This document shows, piece after piece, positions 1 to 5,722 of a DNA stretch of 6,092 nucleotides. Source of the DNA: Acidobacteriota bacterium. Lineage in GTDB: Bacteria; Acidobacteriota; Terriglobia; Bryobacterales; Bryobacteraceae. Below the pieces are notes generated by a model. The model had not been told where the DNA came from. It ran no database searches and saw only the letters and a list, made by a program, of their open reading frames with translations. The position numbers and the translations under genes were made by a program. The DNA lies in assembly GCA_947505565.1 (NCBI GenBank), contig CANNLB010000195.1:1-6092 (forward strand), given 5' to 3'. Every line of letters starts with the position of its first letter. The first letter of the stretch is position 1.

Positions 1-69
1 CGTCAACTACTTCTCCCTGTCAGCGACAACTATATTTCCCTATCGACGACAACTACTCTCTTGGCAAAG
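1..69. repeat. Three 23-bp subterminal repeats of an IS21-family end
   Basis: Three direct units start at 1, 24 and 47, an exact 23-bp period. Each begins with the core CGWCAACTA; the first two also share a TTTCCCT/TCTCCCT block, and they match at 16 of 23 positions. IS21-family elements carry several copies of a short repeat inside each terminus, where the IstA transposase binds. This set lies downstream of istB, as expected for the right end. The outermost terminus and target duplication are not visible and probably lie left of the window. No inverted copy (GTAGTTGTCG) was found elsewhere in the window, so the other IS end is absent. Confidence 0.6.
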
Positions 70-162
70 CAGCCTTGGCTGCCTAAACTGGTGCTGACCG
101 GAGCACAGGATAAGGCTCTGCAGGGATGCAACCTGAGCGCTGTCTCCGGGCCAGACCAGGTT

Positions 163-185
163 CGGGGCGAGGTTGACTCGCCCCG
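163..185. repeat. Perfect 9-bp inverted repeat in the IS tail
   Basis: The arms CGGGGCGAG (163-171) and CTCGCCCCG (177-185) are perfect complements around a 5-base loop, giving a very stable GC-rich stem. It lies between istB and the subterminal repeats. No U-tract follows on either strand, so it is not a classic intrinsic terminator. It may shield istB from outside transcription or stop read-through, but that is a guess. Confidence 0.5.
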
Positions 186-233
186 GCCGGCCGCCTCGCC
201 AGGGATGGCAGGATTGCGTTAAATCCCGGAGGT

Positions 234-252
234 CTGGAGGCAGAGCCTCCAG
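234..252. repeat. Perfect 8-bp hairpin just after istB
   Basis: CTGGAGGC (234-241) and GCCTCCAG (245-252) pair around a 3-base loop, 22 bp beyond the istB stop. On the minus strand a run of seven U residues comes before the stem instead of after it, so this is not a standard intrinsic terminator for istB. A role in ending the istB transcript is possible but not shown. Confidence 0.45.
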
Positions 253-273
253 TTCAAAAAAAGCCCTCATGCC

Positions 274-1059
274 TTATTCGTCCTCCGCCTTTTTCTTCTT
301 TGCCTGTTCCATACGATAGCTGCCGATGTTCAGTTCCAGAATCACGCTGTGATGGACGAGCCGGTCGATGGCGGAGGCTGTGGTCATCGGATCCTTGAAG
401 ATCACTTCCCACTTCGAGAACGGCAAGTTGGATGTGATCAGAACGCTGCCCCGTTCGTAGCGCTCGGCCAGCAGCGTGAACAGCACCTCCATCTCTTCGC
501 GGCTCTGCTGGACATAGCCGATGTCGTCGAGGACCAACGCTTCGTAGTAGGCCAGCTTCTTAATCGCCCGGCTCAACCGCAGCTCCTTCATCGCCCGCAG
601 CAGATCCTGCACCAGGCGCACGCAAGTGCTGAAAGCCACTCGCCGACCTTTCCGGATTAACTCTTGTCCCAACGCCGACAGCAGATGCGTCTTGCCGCTA
701 CCGGGGTTACCGAACGCCAGCACGTTCTCGCGCCGGTCAAGAAACCCGCCGTCGAGCAGCGCCTTCACTTGGCGACCCGCTTTCACCGGCAGCCTGCTCA
801 TGTCGAAGTTCTCGATCGTCTTTTCCAGGGGCAGTTTGTAGGCTTGCAGCAAGCGCGTGATGCGATGAGCGCGCCGCTCCTGGCACTCGCGCTCAGCCAG
901 TTCGAGTAAGTACTGCTCGTATCCCAGCGTTTCGCGCTCAGCCTGCCGGGCCTTGTCCTCGAAGCATTCGCGGATCGCGGGCAAGTGCAACTCCCGAAGG
1001 TAACGGAGAACCGGGGCGGAACCTACAAACCGCAGATTCATTTTCGCGGCCAATCGCAC
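274..1059 (-). CDS. istB: IS21-family helper ATPase IstB
   Basis: IstB is the AAA+ ATPase that assists the IstA transposase of IS21-type elements in target capture and strand transfer. The 261-residue product has the family's usual length. An Arg/Glu-rich helical N-terminal domain (about 15-90) is followed by an ATPase core: Walker A GNPGSGKT (117-124), Walker B LVLDD (175-179), a sensor-1-like LITSN (207-211) and AIDRLVHH (230-237) with a candidate arginine finger at R233. The Lys-rich tail, ending GSYRMEQAKKKK, is typical. The start is either GTG at 1059, which directly abuts a possible istA TAA, or ATG at 1041, which begins MNLRF; neither has a strong Shine-Dalgarno. The frame is intact, but the usual upstream partner istA is missing, so this is an orphan helper gene. 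Confidence 0.93.
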   Translation of the reverse strand: MRLAAKMNLRFVGSAPVLRYLRELHLPAIRECFEDKARQAERETLGYEQYLLELAERECQERRAHRITRLLQAYKLPLEKTIENFDMSRLPVKAGRQVKALLDGGFLDRRENVLAFGNPGSGKTHLLSALGQELIRKGRRVAFSTCVRLVQDLLRAMKELRLSRAIKKLAYYEALVLDDIGYVQQSREEMEVLFTLLAERYERGSVLITSNLPFSKWEVIFKDPMTTASAIDRLVHHSVILELNIGSYRMEQAKKKKAEDE

Positions 1060-1107
1060 TTAGTCAGCCGCGGGCGCGGGGATAGGGGCGCGGACATTAT
1101 CCCCGCG
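1060..1107 (-). pseudogene. Possible 3' tail of a deleted istA
   Basis: Read on the minus strand in the frame ending at TAA (1060-1062), this stretch encodes GDNVRAPIPAPAAD and the stop, and the stop touches the istB GTG start. IstA proteins commonly end with a motif like H-x-N-[IV]-R-G-P close to the C-terminus, and istA normally ends at or overlaps the istB start. The resemblance of DNVRAP to that motif, plus the position, suggests the last 14-15 codons of istA survive. The match is short and from memory, so it is tentative; the alternative is plain intergenic DNA. Confidence 0.35.
1075..1107 (-). terminator. Perfect 10-bp hairpin between PLP gene and istB
   Basis: CGCGGGGATA (1075-1084) and TATCCCCGCG (1098-1107) form a perfect 10-bp stem with a 13-base loop, starting 11 bp beyond the stop of the PLP-enzyme gene. 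It is well placed to end the leftward operon transcript. No U-tract follows the stem on the minus strand, so Rho-independent termination would be weak. The same bases may be the remnant istA tail, in which case the symmetry could be incidental. Confidence 0.35.
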
Positions 1108-1117
1108 AGCGCTGGGG

Positions 1118-2308
1118 TTAGCCGAAGATCTCTTTGAGCCGGCGGCCGACGATTTCGTGTTCATTCCCGCGCATCATCCACACCGAAATGAGCAGTTGGC
1201 CCTTGCCGGGACGCTGCACCTGAATGGGCGGGTCGCTCGCGAGAAGCTGGTCTCCGACCTGCTGGGAGCTGAGGCCGCGGGCGGCTTCGTCCCAATGGAC
1301 GGTGACGTGGGGGAGTTCGTTGGCGATGACGGGGATGTGCCGTTCCGTGGTAACGCCCTTGACCCCGGCGAGGGCCTGGCGGATGGAGGCCACGCGCGAT
1401 TCGAGCAGCTTCCATTCGGCGGTGTGGTCCGCCTTCAGGTAGCGCTCCACGGCGGCGAGCAGCCCAACCATCTCTTCCTTACCCACCTTCATGCCGCGGC
1501 CGATGCCGCCGTAGGGGGACATGGCGGGCTGGGCGGCTTCGATGAGATCCTTGCGGCCGAGCAGCAGGCCGCTCGCTTGCGGTCCGCGCAGAGCCTTGCC
1601 ACCCGAGAAGATGACGAGGTCGAAGCCCATCTTCGTGTACTTCGAGAGGTTCGTTTTCGGGGTCGCGTCGGAGGCGGCATCGTTCATCGTCGGGATGCCG
1701 CGGGCCTTGCCGATCTTGACGAAATCCTCGGCAGAAACCTGGCCGTTCGGCTCGGCCTTGTTCAGGAAGAAGAGCATGCCGGTGCGTTCGTTGATGGCAT
1801 TCTCGAGCTCCTGGCGGGTTTCGACGGTGATGATTTTAGCGCCGCAGAGTTCCATTTGGTGTTCGTAGCCGGAACGGTGCGTGCGCTGCTGGATGACCTC
1901 GTAGCGGATGCCGTCGCGGGCGGGGAGTTGGCGGAGCTTGGCGGGGTCGCCCTGCGAGAGGCAGGCGGCGGTGCCGACCGAGATGGCGGAGGCGGCGCCG
2001 CAGGTGACCATGCAGGCCGGAGCCTCGAGGAGTTCGGCGAGGCGGGCACCCACCTTCTTCTGCAGTTCGGGCAGGGGGATGAAGTACCGGCCGGCCTCTT
2101 CCATGGCCTGGACAACTTCGGGCGGCATGAGCGAACCGCCAAGGACGGTGACAACGCCGACGCCGTTGATAACGGGCTTGATGCCGAGGCTGGCGTAGAG
2201 GGAGGACGGGGTGGCGGCCGTGCGCTCCTTGGCGGGGACGGCAGCGGCGGAGGCGGCGGCGGGCAGCAGGGCGGAAGATTGCAGGAGGCGGCGGCGAGAG
2301 GTCTTCAT
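1118..2308 (-). CDS. Tat-exported SelA-like PLP-dependent enzyme
   Basis: This 396-residue protein belongs to the fold-type I PLP group that contains selenocysteine synthase SelA and D-glucosaminate-6-phosphate ammonia-lyase (DgaE). Visible landmarks are the glycine-rich N-terminal segment INGVGVVTVLGGS (48-59), TCGAASAIS (102-110), NDAASD (209-214) with D210 likely contacting the pyridine nitrogen, and FSGGKALRGPQASG (234-247) with K238 as the probable Schiff-base lysine. The N-terminus MKTSRRRLLQSS plus an Ala-rich stretch is a good twin-arginine leader, so the folded holoenzyme is probably exported. A genuine SelA role is unlikely because SelA is cytoplasmic; lyase or aminotransferase chemistry on a sugar-derived substrate is the better guess. 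It lies 30 bp after the restored isomerase reading frame, hence the same operon. No clear Shine-Dalgarno precedes the ATG; a TATACT (2316-2321) just upstream could be a weak internal promoter. Confidence 0.88.
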   Translation of the reverse strand: MKTSRRRLLQSSALLPAAASAAAVPAKERTAATPSSLYASLGIKPVINGVGVVTVLGGSLMPPEVVQAMEEAGRYFIPLPELQKKVGARLAELLEAPACMVTCGAASAISVGTAACLSQGDPAKLRQLPARDGIRYEVIQQRTHRSGYEHQMELCGAKIITVETRQELENAINERTGMLFFLNKAEPNGQVSAEDFVKIGKARGIPTMNDAASDATPKTNLSKYTKMGFDLVIFSGGKALRGPQASGLLLGRKDLIEAAQPAMSPYGGIGRGMKVGKEEMVGLLAAVERYLKADHTAEWKLLESRVASIRQALAGVKGVTTERHIPVIANELPHVTVHWDEAARGLSSQQVGDQLLASDPPIQVQRPGKGQLLISVWMMRGNEHEIVGRRLKEIFG

Positions 2309-2338
2309 AGCAGCGAGTATACACGCCGCGCGGGGGCG

Positions 2339-3159
2339 TCAGGCCGCCGTCATGACGCGGCGCAGGAAGCGAGCGCCGCGCGGAATGGCGGCGAGTTCGT
2401 CTTCGGCGCCTTCGTAGACGAGGCTCAGTAGCCGTTGTAGTGGACGCCGCGGAGGATATCGAAGACGCGGTGGTAGTCGATGAACTGTTCGCGGCCCTGT
2501 TCGTCGACCTGATAGAGCTTGACGCGGACGAAGGGGGCGAGGGGGGCGACCTGGGCGAGGCTGCGGTAGTAGTGCTCGCCGGTGTGCCCTTCCTGCTTGG
2601 GCCCGTTGGGCCCCTGGCGGCCGGTGAAGTGGCCGGTGTCGAGGACAAGGGAGAAGTTGGGATGGTTGACGGCCTGGTGGAAGCGGAGCATGTCGTCGCC
2701 GGTGGAGGTGAGGCCGCTGTGGTTTTGCAGGGCGACGACCATGCCGATATCGGCGCCGATTTCGGCGCAGCGGCGGAGGGCGTCGACGCCGCGGGCGAAG
2801 GCGTCCTGGGGGTTGCCGCCGGGGGGCGTGGAGCCGACGAAGACGCGGACGAGGGGGGCGCCGAGGAAGAGGCCGGTCTCCATGGCGACGCGGCATTTTT
2901 CGATTTCGGCGTTGATGCGGTCGGGATACAGGCCGAACTCGGTGGAGACGGGGAAGCTGGGGATGGACATGCCGTTATCGAGGCAGAGGCGGCGGAGTTG
3001 GCGGAGGTAGATGCGGTCGAAGCTCTTCAGGTGCTGCATGTGGAGATCGACGCCATCAAGATCAAGAGCGCGGGCGGTGCGGATGAAGGCGGGCAGGTCC
3101 ATTTTGCCGGCGCGGAACTGATTCTGGTAGCTGAGGGAGAGGCAGCTGAGGCGCATCAT
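2339..3159 (-). pseudogene. Frameshifted sugar phosphate isomerase/epimerase (TIM barrel)
   Basis: The first 244 codons (3159 to the TGA at 2425-2427) encode a xylose-isomerase-like TIM barrel of the AP-endonuclease-2 superfamily. Landmarks are GVDLHMQHL (36-44), LVRVFVGS (103-110), ALQNHSGL (143-150), LVLDTGHF (171-178) and VRVKLYQVDE (211-220). The family's C-terminal strand and helix then continue in the next frame: after NGY the sequence reads LSLVYEGAEDELAAIPRG and on to RFLRRVMTAA, stopping at 2339. Adding one base after the TAC codon (for example TACCTG for TACTG) rejoins them into a 273-residue protein. The Glu of YEG is the usual last metal ligand, so the 244-residue product should be inactive. 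There is no leader peptide. The start is ATG 3159 or ATG 3156, with AGGAG upstream supplied by the repeat array. A true mutation and a sequencing error cannot be told apart here. Confidence 0.85.
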
Positions 3160-3160
3160 A

Positions 3161-3270
3161 CAGAGAATCTCCTGCGGGCAGAGAATCTCCTGCGGGCAGA
3201 GAATCTCCTGCGGGCAGAGAATCTCCTGCGGGCAGAGAATCTCCTGCGGGTAGAGAATCTCCTGCGGGTA
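3161..3270. repeat. Six-copy 18-bp tandem array between two operon genes
   Basis: The unit GAGAATCTCCTGCGGGCA occurs six times without a gap from 3163 to 3270; the two preceding bases (3161-3162) also match the unit end. Four copies are identical, and the two nearest the amidohydrolase carry TA in place of CA at the end. The array fills nearly all of the intergenic space: it begins 4 bp after the amidohydrolase stop and ends 1-3 bases from the isomerase start. On the minus strand every unit contains AGGAG. Each also holds a short dyad, GAGA-A-TCTC. All six reading frames through the array are open, since the unit is a multiple of three without stops. Replication slippage of an original Shine-Dalgarno region is the simplest origin. 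Confidence 0.97.
3169..3173 (-). promoter_or_regulatory. Ribosome binding site embedded in repeat unit 1
   Basis: AGGAG on the minus strand lies 9 bases before ATG 3159 and 12 before ATG 3156, which favours the first ATG of the isomerase. The same motif recurs every 18 bases upstream in the other five units, but only this copy is at a working distance. Confidence 0.65.
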
Positions 3271-3274
3271 GGGG

Positions 3275-4164
3275 TCAGGCGAAGGGCCAGACGCGTTCGA
3301 TGGTTTTCGACAGCATCCAGTGTTTGTCGTCCTCGTTGAGGAACTTCATTTCGTCGCGGACGACGGCGAGGGTTTGCGGGTAGGTGGCGTGGGGGAGGGA
3401 GACGGGCCAGTCGGTGCCCCACATGAGGCGCTGGGGGCCGAAGGCGGCGTGGAGGCGCTTGACGTGCTCCTGGGCGTCCCTCCATCCTGGGCGTCCCTCC
3501 AGGGGTAGGCCTGGCGAGAGAGGCTCCAGGTGTGGGAGACCTTGACGAAGAGCATGGGGTGGCGCTTGAGGGCGATTAACTTCTCGAGTTCGGCGGGCTG
3601 ATCGACGGGGCAATCGGCCATGTGGTCGATGACGATGGTCAGGTCCGGGAACTGATCGATGGGAGCGCCGATGTCGGGCATGCGCGAGATGGGGGCGAGG
3701 ATGTTCATGGGCACCTGGAGCTGTTCGCAGCGTTTCCAGAGGGGCTTCATGAGGGGGCCGCGGATCCAGTCGCCGGAGGCATTGGCGGCCGGGCTCAGGC
3801 GGACGCCGCGGATGCCGGCCTGGGTGAGTTCGGACAGATGCTCGGGCGCGTCCGGGCTCTCCGGGTTGACGCGGCAGACGCCCTCAAAGTAGTGGGGATA
3901 CTTCTTGAGGACGTGGAGCAGGTAGGAGTTATCGAACAGGTAGTGGCGAACCCGGATGAGGACGTTTTTGGCCACGCCGTTCGCGCGCATCAGGTCGATG
4001 AGCATCTCCGGGGTCTTGTCGTCGGTGGGGTGCGTGGGGTTGCCCTTCCAGAAGGGGAAGCGGGGGTCCCGTTCGTAGACGTGGAAGTGGGGGTCAAGGA
4101 TTCGATTGGAGGGGGCGGGCATGGCGGTGGTGGCGGCTCCGGCGAGGAGGGCTCGGCGTGTCAT
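3275..4164 (-). pseudogene. Amidohydrolase broken by a 17-bp tandem duplication
   Basis: The protein belongs to the amidohydrolase-2 family (PF04909; lactonases, decarboxylases and hydrolases with a metal-dependent TIM barrel). From MTRRALLAG the product shows a short Arg-Arg leader, ILDPHFHVYE (metal-binding HxH at 26 and 28), GIRGVRLSP, IVIDHMADCP (H181) and FVKVSH (H211). It then loses frame at SRQAYPWRDAQ and runs through Ser/Pro-rich nonsense to a stop at 3346. The true ending is in another frame: DAQEHVKRLHAAFG, then LMWGTDWPVS with the expected catalytic Asp, to the stop at 3275. Removing one copy of the 17-bp repeat at 3468-3501 joins them exactly into 290 residues. ATG 4164 is preferred over ATG 4215 because the extra 17 residues precede a good leader and overlap the divergent gene's start; its Shine-Dalgarno is weak. 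It is probably the first gene of the leftward operon. Confidence 0.9.
3468..3501. repeat. Exact 17-bp tandem duplication (frameshift lesion)
   Basis: TCCTGGGCGTCCCTCCA is present twice in direct contact (3468-3484 and 3485-3501) with no mismatch. Because 17 is not a multiple of three, it shifts the reading frame of the amidohydrolase. With one copy removed, the codons read YPWRDAQEHVK through the site. The perfect identity implies a recent event, or an assembly artefact. Confidence 0.95.
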
Positions 4165-4213
4165 GCACGGACAGCATGATATCTCAGGCGACGAGGCGCG
4201 ATAGGATGTCTCC
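4165..4213. promoter_or_regulatory. 49-bp divergent intergenic region
   Basis: This short gap separates the starts of the amidohydrolase (leftward) and the deacetylase (rightward), so promoters for both transcripts should be here or overlap the coding ends. On the minus strand TATCAT (plus 4176-4181) matches a -10 box at 5 of 6 positions, but it sits only 11 bases from the ATG and no convincing -35 is seen. On the plus strand AGGA (4203-4206) lies 7 bases before ATG 4214 and is the likely deacetylase ribosome binding site. No clear operator palindrome was recognised. Confidence 0.4.
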
Positions 4214-5188
4214 ATGGATCGCAGGAACTTCTTTGGAACCAGCCTATCGGCGGGGCTGATGCAGACGACGCCCGAGCCGGAGATCAGCCGGGAGTATGAG
4301 TCCGGGGGCGGCGCCTCGACGGCCTACCAGCAGCCGGTGACGGTGGAGCGGCGCCAGAACGGGCAGCCGCACAAAGGCAAGGTGCTGGCGGCGATTCAGC
4401 CGCACTGCGACGATATTCCGATTTATGCCGGCGGGCTCGTCCTGAAGCTCATCGACGAAGGCTATACGGGCTATCTGATCACGCTGTCGAACGACTCCAT
4501 GGCGGGCACGGGGCCGACCATCGGCGACATTGTCTACAAGAACGAGCAGGATACTTACGAGGTGGGGCGGCGGCTCAAGTGCAAGGAGTCGTTTTTCCTG
4601 AACTATCCGAACCACAACATGGACGCCTGGCCGCTGGTCGAAATCCGCGCGCGGCTGATCTTTCTGTTCCGCGTGTTGAAGGTGGACACGGTGATTGTTT
4701 ATGACCCTTCGGGCTTGTACGAGCGGAACCCGGATCATACAGTGACGGCGAAGGCGGTGGAGTCGGCCTTCTGGATGGCGTCGAGCCGGTGGGACTACCC
4801 GGAGCATTTCAAAGCCGGGCTGACGCCGCACGGGCCGAAGGATGCTTATTACTTCTCGCGCGGACCGCAGATTGTGAACCGCGTCGTGGATATCACCGAC
4901 TTCATGGACAGCAAGGTGCACGCCAATCTGGCGAACGTGACGCAGGGGCCGGCCGGCAACCAGGGGGCGATGCTGAAGGCGCGGCTGGCGGCGCAGGGCA
5001 AGCGGCTGCCGCTGCTCGGCAACGACGATGAGACGGCAAACCGGCAGTATACGCGGCACTTTGCGCTGTCGCGGGACCGGGTGCGGGGCAAGGCGCACGG
5101 GGTGCGGTACGCCGAGTATTACCACTATGTCGGACGCGACGAGGGTCCGGTGGAGGAGTATGTGTCGAAGAACGCGGTGCCGCTGTAG
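4214..5188 (+). CDS. PIG-L/LmbE-family deacetylase with RR leader
   Basis: This is a 324-residue zinc-dependent N-deacetylase of the PIG-L/LmbE superfamily (PF02585), whose members remove acetyl groups from GlcNAc-type substrates (MshB, BshB, PIG-L). The first metal motif is IQPHCDD (61-67; H64, D66, D67), equivalent to the classic AHPDD. The second is YDPSGLYERNPDH (163-175; H175), aligning with the MshB stretch that ends HPDH, but here the first His is Asn (N172). The N-terminus MDRRNFFGTSLSAGLM resembles a short twin-arginine leader, suggesting export. The start ATG has AGGA 7 bases upstream. The MFS gene follows after 12 bp, so the two are cotranscribed. The frame is intact. The substrate is unknown; an amino-sugar derivative is the family-based guess. 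Confidence 0.88.
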   Translation: MDRRNFFGTSLSAGLMQTTPEPEISREYESGGGASTAYQQPVTVERRQNGQPHKGKVLAAIQPHCDDIPIYAGGLVLKLIDEGYTGYLITLSNDSMAGTGPTIGDIVYKNEQDTYEVGRRLKCKESFFLNYPNHNMDAWPLVEIRARLIFLFRVLKVDTVIVYDPSGLYERNPDHTVTAKAVESAFWMASSRWDYPEHFKAGLTPHGPKDAYYFSRGPQIVNRVVDITDFMDSKVHANLANVTQGPAGNQGAMLKARLAAQGKRLPLLGNDDETANRQYTRHFALSRDRVRGKAHGVRYAEYYHYVGRDEGPVEEYVSKNAVPL

Positions 5189-5200
5189 GGAGAGCCATCG

Positions 5201-5722
5201 ATGACCGCCGAACAGATCGCGGCCCTGCGCCGCAAAGTCGCCTGGCGGATTCTGCCGCTGGTCATCCTGCTCTATCTGATCGCGTATCTTGACCGCGCCA
5301 ACGTTGGCTTCGCCAAGTTACGCATGGGGCAGGATCTCGGCTTTTCCGAAGAGACCTTCGGCCTGGGCATTGGTCGGTTCTTCATCGGCTATCTGCTGCT
5401 CGACGTTCCTGGGGCGCTGCTGGTGGAGCACTGGAGCGCCCGGAAATGGTTCTCGCGCATTCTGCTGACCTGGGGCGTGATTTCGGCGGGAACGGCGTTT
5501 GTCGAGACGCCGGGGCAGTTCAACGCGGCGCGGTTTCTGCTCGGCGTGGCCGAGGCGGGCTTCTTTCCGGGCATCATTGTCTACTTCACGCACTGGTTTC
5601 CGGCCGCGCTGCGGGGGCGGGCGCTTTCGGGGTTGATTGTGGCGGTGCCGGTGAGTCTGGCGGTGGGGGCGCCGACAACCAGCGATTCTCCGCAAAATCG
5701 GCATTTCACAGCGGCCGCCTGA
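5201..5722 (+). pseudogene. N-terminal fragment of an MFS transporter (ACS-like)
   Basis: The first ~158 residues are typical of an anion:cation symporter-family MFS permease (organic acid and sugar-acid uptake). They include LPLVILLYLIAYLDRANVGFA (TM1, about 18-38), GIGRFFIGYLLLDVPGALL (TM2), a motif-A-like loop EHWSARKWFSR (76-86), WGVISAGTAF (TM3), ARFLLGVAEAGFFPGIIVYF (TM4) and the start of TM5 at SGLIVAVPVSLAVGAP. Homology stops there at about 5674; the last 15 codons (TTSDSPQNRHFTAAA) are antisense to a zinc-ribbon gene. A whole protein would be near 430 residues with 12 helices, so this cannot transport. ATG 5201 has a good GGGAGAG ribosome binding site and follows the deacetylase stop by 12 bp. 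Confidence 0.88.

Larger units (their letters stand above)
1..1117 (-). mobile_element. Remnant of an IS21-family insertion sequence (right half)
   Basis: The piece holds subterminal repeats at its outer edge, about 200 bp of non-coding DNA with two strong hairpins, an intact istB, and possibly the last codons of istA. In this family istA (DDE transposase, about 400-500 aa) lies directly upstream of istB in the same orientation. Here only 58 bp separate istB from the stop codon of an unrelated PLP-enzyme gene, so almost all of istA and the entire left end are missing. The element cannot move by itself, though its IstB could still act with an IstA supplied by a complete copy elsewhere. The inner boundary, placed at about 1108-1117, is an estimate. 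Confidence 0.7.

Noticed and set aside
40..270. 76-codon minus-strand ORF in the IS tail
   Set aside because: No recognisable motif, and it overlaps two hairpins and two of the 23-bp repeats; best seen as non-coding IS end.
1157..2431. Long 424-codon plus-strand open frame opposite the PLP gene
   Set aside because: It is Gly/Ala/Glu-rich with no recognisable domain and lies antisense to a gene with clear PLP motifs; long shadow frames are common in high-GC DNA.
2420..2432. Programmed -1 frameshift site in the isomerase
   Set aside because: No X-XXY-YYZ slippery heptamer at the GGCTACTGA context; a one-base deletion is simpler.
2525..2565. G-quadruplex in the G-rich plus strand
   Set aside because: Only three well-separated G-runs of three or more are present in a short span, inside a coding region with overall G bias; not convincing.
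3161..3270. CRISPR array
   Set aside because: The 18-bp units are directly contiguous with no spacers between them.
2440..3339. 299-codon plus-strand open frame running through the 18-bp array (repeating ENLLRA)
   Set aside because: It is antisense to the isomerase; the repeat peptide only reflects that the 18-bp unit is open in all frames. No ribosome binding site or family resemblance.
3156..3485. Minus-strand frame with RRRFSA hexapeptide repeats
   Set aside because: It is the out-of-frame reading of the amidohydrolase 3' end plus the repeat array; the true frame there has conserved amidohydrolase motifs.
4244..5125. 293-codon minus-strand frame opposite the deacetylase
   Set aside because: Arg/His-rich shadow of the PIG-L gene with no domain.
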